Source: Pseudomonadota bacterium (GTDB lineage: Bacteria; Myxococcota; Polyangia; Polyangiales; Polyangiaceae). From it: DNA of 8,056 nucleotides. Positions 6,029 to 8,056 of this stretch are shown here, one piece after another (within the stretch, counting starts at the first letter, position 1; each line of letters starts with the position of its first letter). The position numbers and the translations under genes were made by a program. The notes under the pieces are model-generated. The model searched no databases and was not told the origin of the DNA. It saw only the letters and a program-made list of their open reading frames with translations. The stretch is taken from the NCBI GenBank assembly GCA_023419055.1, contig JAEZYO010000813.1, positions 1 to 8,056 on the forward strand, given 5' to 3'.

Positions 6029-6919
6029 ATGGGATCGGCACACTGGAAGGGTCTGCTGGGAGCCCTCGCGGGGCTTGGGGTATCTGCCTGCGGAGAGAGC
6101 GCCGAGAGCACGCCCGGGGTGTCGATGGTTGGCTCCGGCGTCTCCGGAGCGAGCGGGGCAGGTGGTAGCTCGGCGGGAAGCGGCGGCTCGGCGGGAAGCG
6201 GCGGCTCAGCGGGTGTGTGTCCCGGCCCTGCGCCAGCTGGACCCAAGGCGAGCGGTCGGCTCGACGTTCCGCTGAACCTGACGGTAAACGGTGCAAAGCT
6301 CGTGATCGGTGAAGCGGCAGCGACCAGGGCGGGGAGCGAGCTCAGGTTGTCGCTGTTCAAGTTCTTCCTCACGGAGCCGAAGCTCCTCACGCCGGGTGGG
6401 GCCGAGGTCGCGGCCGAGCTCGTCGGTGACACGGGGGTGCCGCTGCCTTATGGTCTCTCGTTGGCGGACGCAGAGGACGAGTCCACGCAGCTCTTGAGAT
6501 TGGCTGCGCCACCGGGGACGTACGAGGGGCTGCGCATCAGCGTGGGAGTGCCGGAGCCTTGCAACGGCGGCGATCCGACGACGCACGTTCACCCGCTGAA
6601 CGCGGACGGCGACATGTGGTGGACCTGGGGGAACCAGTACATGTTCATTCGCGTGGAGGGCAACCGGCGCGCGCTCGGAGCCCAGGAGTGGGACGACTTT
6701 TTCTATCACGTCGGCTTCCAGCCCGCGTTCGTGACCGTGACGCTGTCCGCAGCGCTCAGCGTGGGCGCGGCCCCGACCACGGCGGGAGTGAAGCTCGTGC
6801 TCGACGCCGATCGCTTGATCGAGCCACGGACCGGCAGCTCACCGACTGGGAAGCATGACACGATCGAAGGCTGGATCATCGACAACATCGACGACAACCA
6901 GGTCTTCTCGCTGAGATGA
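6029..6919 (+). CDS. mbnP: MbnP-like copper-binding lipoprotein (metallo-mystery-pair partner)
   Basis: Probable envelope copper-binding protein of the MbnP family; in characterised members copper binding depends on a kynurenine made from a tryptophan by the partner MbnH. Residues 1-21 form a lipoprotein signal (Lys7, a hydrophobic core at 9-18, lipobox V-S-A-C with Cys21). Residues 30-63 are a Ser/Gly/Ala linker, and the beta-rich MbnP domain covers about 76-268. It has the YisnvrL-like strand (FKFFLTEPKLL, 110-120), an iGvP-like SVGVPEPCNGG (171-181), HVHPL (186-190) with two His, and the diagnostic MWWTWGNQYMFIRVEG (196-211), followed by FFYHVGF (224-230, His227). Cys64 and Cys178 are the only cysteines besides Cys21, so the four-Cys pattern of the classic form (TIGR04052-like) is missing; it is a divergent member. 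The Shine-Dalgarno is weak (AGGCGG too near the ATG). It overlaps the mbnH-like gene by 4 nt. The symbol is at family level. Confidence 0.82.
   Translation: MGSAHWKGLLGALAGLGVSACGESAESTPGVSMVGSGVSGASGAGGSSAGSGGSAGSGGSAGVCPGPAPAGPKASGRLDVPLNLTVNGAKLVIGEAAATRAGSELRLSLFKFFLTEPKLLTPGGAEVAAELVGDTGVPLPYGLSLADAEDESTQLLRLAAPPGTYEGLRISVGVPEPCNGGDPTTHVHPLNADGDMWWTWGNQYMFIRVEGNRRALGAQEWDDFFYHVGFQPAFVTVTLSAALSVGAAPTTAGVKLVLDADRLIEPRTGSSPTGKHDTIEGWIIDNIDDNQVFSLR
6170..6213 (+). repeat. 18-bp tandem repeat coding the lipoprotein linker
   Basis: Two exact copies of TCGGCGGGAAGCGGCGGC (6170-6187 and 6188-6205) are followed by a partial third copy with one change (6206-6213). They encode Ser-Ala-Gly-Ser-Gly-Gly units in the flexible linker between the lipidated Cys21 and the MbnP domain. 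The number of units is likely to vary between strains by replication slippage without breaking the frame. Confidence 0.85.
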
Positions 6920-7941
6920 AGGGAGCTGCCGTCGCCGTCGCCGTCCTGCTTTCGGGCTGTGGCTCGGAAGGCGAGAGCGGGCCTCGAGCTTCGACGCAAA
7001 TGGAGCCGGCCATCCGCGTCCCCGAAGACTTTCCACCCCTGCCCGCGCCCGAAGACAACGCGCCGAACGCCGCGCGCGTGGCGCTCGGTCGGTCACTCTT
7101 CTACGACGAGCGGCTGTCGCGCACCGAAGAGGTGTCGTGCGCGAGCTGCCACCTTCAGGAACATGCATTCGGCGATCCGCGTCGCGTGAGCAGCGGCGTG
7201 CTCGGCCGGCAGGGCACGCGAAACGCGCCGGCGCTCGTCAACATGGCCTACAACACGAGCTTCTTCTGGCACGGCGGGGCGCCGTCGCTCGAGCTCCAGG
7301 CGATCGATCCCATCAAAAATCCGCTCGAAATGGACATGACGCTCGGCGAACTCGCGGAGCGCCTCGCGCTGGATCCCGCCATGGCGCGAGCGTTCGACGA
7401 GGCGTACGCCGAGCCCCCATCGGAGTACACGATCCCGCGCGCGCTTTCGAGCTTCGTGCGCAGCCTGGTCAGCGGCGATAGTGCGTTCGATCGCTACGAG
7501 CGAGGCGAGGCCGACGCGCTGAGTGAGTCGGCGCTGCGCGGCAAGGCCATCTTCGAGGGCGAACGCGGCGAGTGCTTTCACTGCCACGTCGGCTTCAACT
7601 TCAGCAACAACGGCTTCCGGAACAACGGCATCGCCGCGGACGATCCCGACCGCGGTCGGGCAGAACTCACGAACAAGGCGTCGGACGTCGGCAAGTTCAA
7701 GGTGCCCACGCTGCGCAACGTCGAAGTGAGCGCGCCGTACATGCACGACGGCTCACTCGCGACGCTCGAACAGGTCATCGAGCACTACGACCAGGGTGGG
7801 CGTGGCCACGAGAACACCGATCCCACGATTGCGCCGCTCGAGCTCGATGCCGAAGAGAAGGCGGATCTGCTGGCGTTTCTTCGGTCACTCACGGACGAGC
7901 AGTTCCTCACCGATCCACGTCACGCGGACCCAGGCCATTAG
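6916..7941 (+). CDS. mbnH: MbnH-like di-heme enzyme (MauG/cytochrome c peroxidase superfamily)
   Basis: Di-heme c-type enzyme of the MXAN_0977/MbnH family, related to MauG and bacterial cytochrome c peroxidase; it is expected to oxidise a tryptophan of the adjacent MbnP to kynurenine through high-valent heme. Residues 1-15 form a short lipoprotein signal with lipobox L-S-G-C (Cys15). The N-terminal CCP_MauG domain (about 45-195) binds one heme at CASCH (75-79) and contains SFFWHGG (115-121); Trp118 sits where the conserved inter-heme Trp of MauG/CCP lies. IKNPLEM at 133-139 carries the conserved Glu138. The C-terminal cytochrome domain binds the second heme at CFHCH (220-224), followed by KVPTLRNV (262-269) and APYMHDGSLATLEQVIEHY (273-291). 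The length of 341 aa is normal for the family. ATG 6916 overlaps the previous gene's TGA (ATGA), and no strong Shine-Dalgarno is present, so translation is probably coupled. It is not an ordinary peroxidase by context, though that cannot be excluded. Confidence 0.9.
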   Translation: MKGAAVAVAVLLSGCGSEGESGPRASTQMEPAIRVPEDFPPLPAPEDNAPNAARVALGRSLFYDERLSRTEEVSCASCHLQEHAFGDPRRVSSGVLGRQGTRNAPALVNMAYNTSFFWHGGAPSLELQAIDPIKNPLEMDMTLGELAERLALDPAMARAFDEAYAEPPSEYTIPRALSSFVRSLVSGDSAFDRYERGEADALSESALRGKAIFEGERGECFHCHVGFNFSNNGFRNNGIAADDPDRGRAELTNKASDVGKFKVPTLRNVEVSAPYMHDGSLATLEQVIEHYDQGGRGHENTDPTIAPLELDAEEKADLLAFLRSLTDEQFLTDPRHADPGH

Positions 7942-7953
7942 CTGGTCCTCGCG

Positions 7954-7976
7954 CTACTTCACCCAAGGTGAGGTGG
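7954..7976 (+). terminator. Terminator-like hairpin after the mbnH-like gene
   Basis: Starting 13 nt after the mbnH-like stop codon, bases 7954-7963 can pair with 7967-7976 around a CAA loop, giving a 10-bp stem in + strand RNA with two G-U wobbles. The inner five pairs (TCACC/GGTGA) are perfect. No U-tract follows, so efficiency is uncertain. It also covers the stop codon of the convergent minus-strand frame; on that strand the wobble pairs become A-C mismatches, so the hairpin serves the + strand better. Confidence 0.35.
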
Positions 7977-8056
7977 CGTTCGCTCGCAGCTTGCCGGCGG
8001 CTCCGAGTCTCGAGCGGCACTCGTCGCATAGATCCGTCTCGCGATCGGTCGTGAGC
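7954..8056 (-). CDS. C-terminal part of a convergent gene with a CxxC motif (partial)
   Basis: On the minus strand an open frame enters from the right edge and ends at a TAG (complement of 7954-7956), 12 nt from the mbnH-like stop. The 33 visible codons include ETDLCDECRSRLGAAGKL and end in SPWVK. The Cys-x-x-Cys pair near the C-terminus could be half of a zinc site. About three quarters of third positions are G or C, in line with real genes here, and the competing frames look worse. The family is not recognised. Convergent to the mbnP/mbnH operon, it is probably unrelated to it. The short length makes this uncertain. Confidence 0.45.
   Translation of the reverse strand, partial: LTTDRETDLCDECRSRLGAAGKLRANATSPWVK

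Noticed and set aside
6916..7941. Reading the di-heme gene as a plain cytochrome c peroxidase
   Set aside because: The overlap with an MbnP-like gene and the MXAN_0977-type layout make the MbnH role more likely.
1..8056. tRNA, rRNA, CRISPR array, insertion sequence or attachment site
   Set aside because: None was seen: no repeat-spacer pattern, no transposase, no cloverleaf-like segment in the gaps.

Overview
The window is GC-rich DNA with strong G/C bias at third codon positions and almost fully coding on the + strand. Low-complexity Ser/Gly/Ala linkers after lipoprotein signals, a C-terminal FIST-domain remnant and a metallo-mystery-pair cassette (the di-heme half of that family is named after Myxococcus xanthus MXAN_0977) suggest a myxobacterium (Myxococcota, perhaps Polyangia). 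The lineage is an inference from style and gene content; there is no rRNA or other marker.

Left part (1-1805). At the edge a minus-strand gene begins at 45; its 15 visible codons resemble the N-terminus of PHP/PolX-type proteins. About 78 bp away, divergently oriented, is an exported or membrane-anchored permuted papain-fold hydrolase of the YiiX/YebB type (His357, Glu413 and Cys474 visible, numbering from the ATG at 49). A 68-bp gap with a possible hairpin over the ribosome binding site separates it from the next gene.

Middle (1806-5525). A full-length hrpA, a 1239-aa DEAH-box RNA helicase with all helicase motifs, the HA2/OB-fold module and the long DUF3418-type C-terminal region.

Gap (5526-6028). 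It holds no intact known gene. It contains a decayed C-terminal remnant of a FIST-domain sensor whose last 14 codons are shifted into another frame, and a 29-codon small ORF with a plausible ribosome binding site that ends 6 nt before the next gene.

Right part (6029-7941). A two-gene operon with a 4-nt ATGA overlap: a divergent MbnP-like copper-binding lipoprotein followed by an MbnH-like di-heme enzyme. In the characterised homologous pair, the MauG/CCP-like MbnH oxidises a tryptophan of MbnP to kynurenine, which then takes part in copper binding. Here the pair has no methanobactin biosynthesis genes in view, both proteins look like lipoproteins, and the MbnP lacks the four-cysteine pattern of the classic metallo-mystery-pair form. 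This is the most interesting part of the window. A terminator-like hairpin follows, and the tail of a convergent minus-strand gene with a CxxC motif runs off the right edge.
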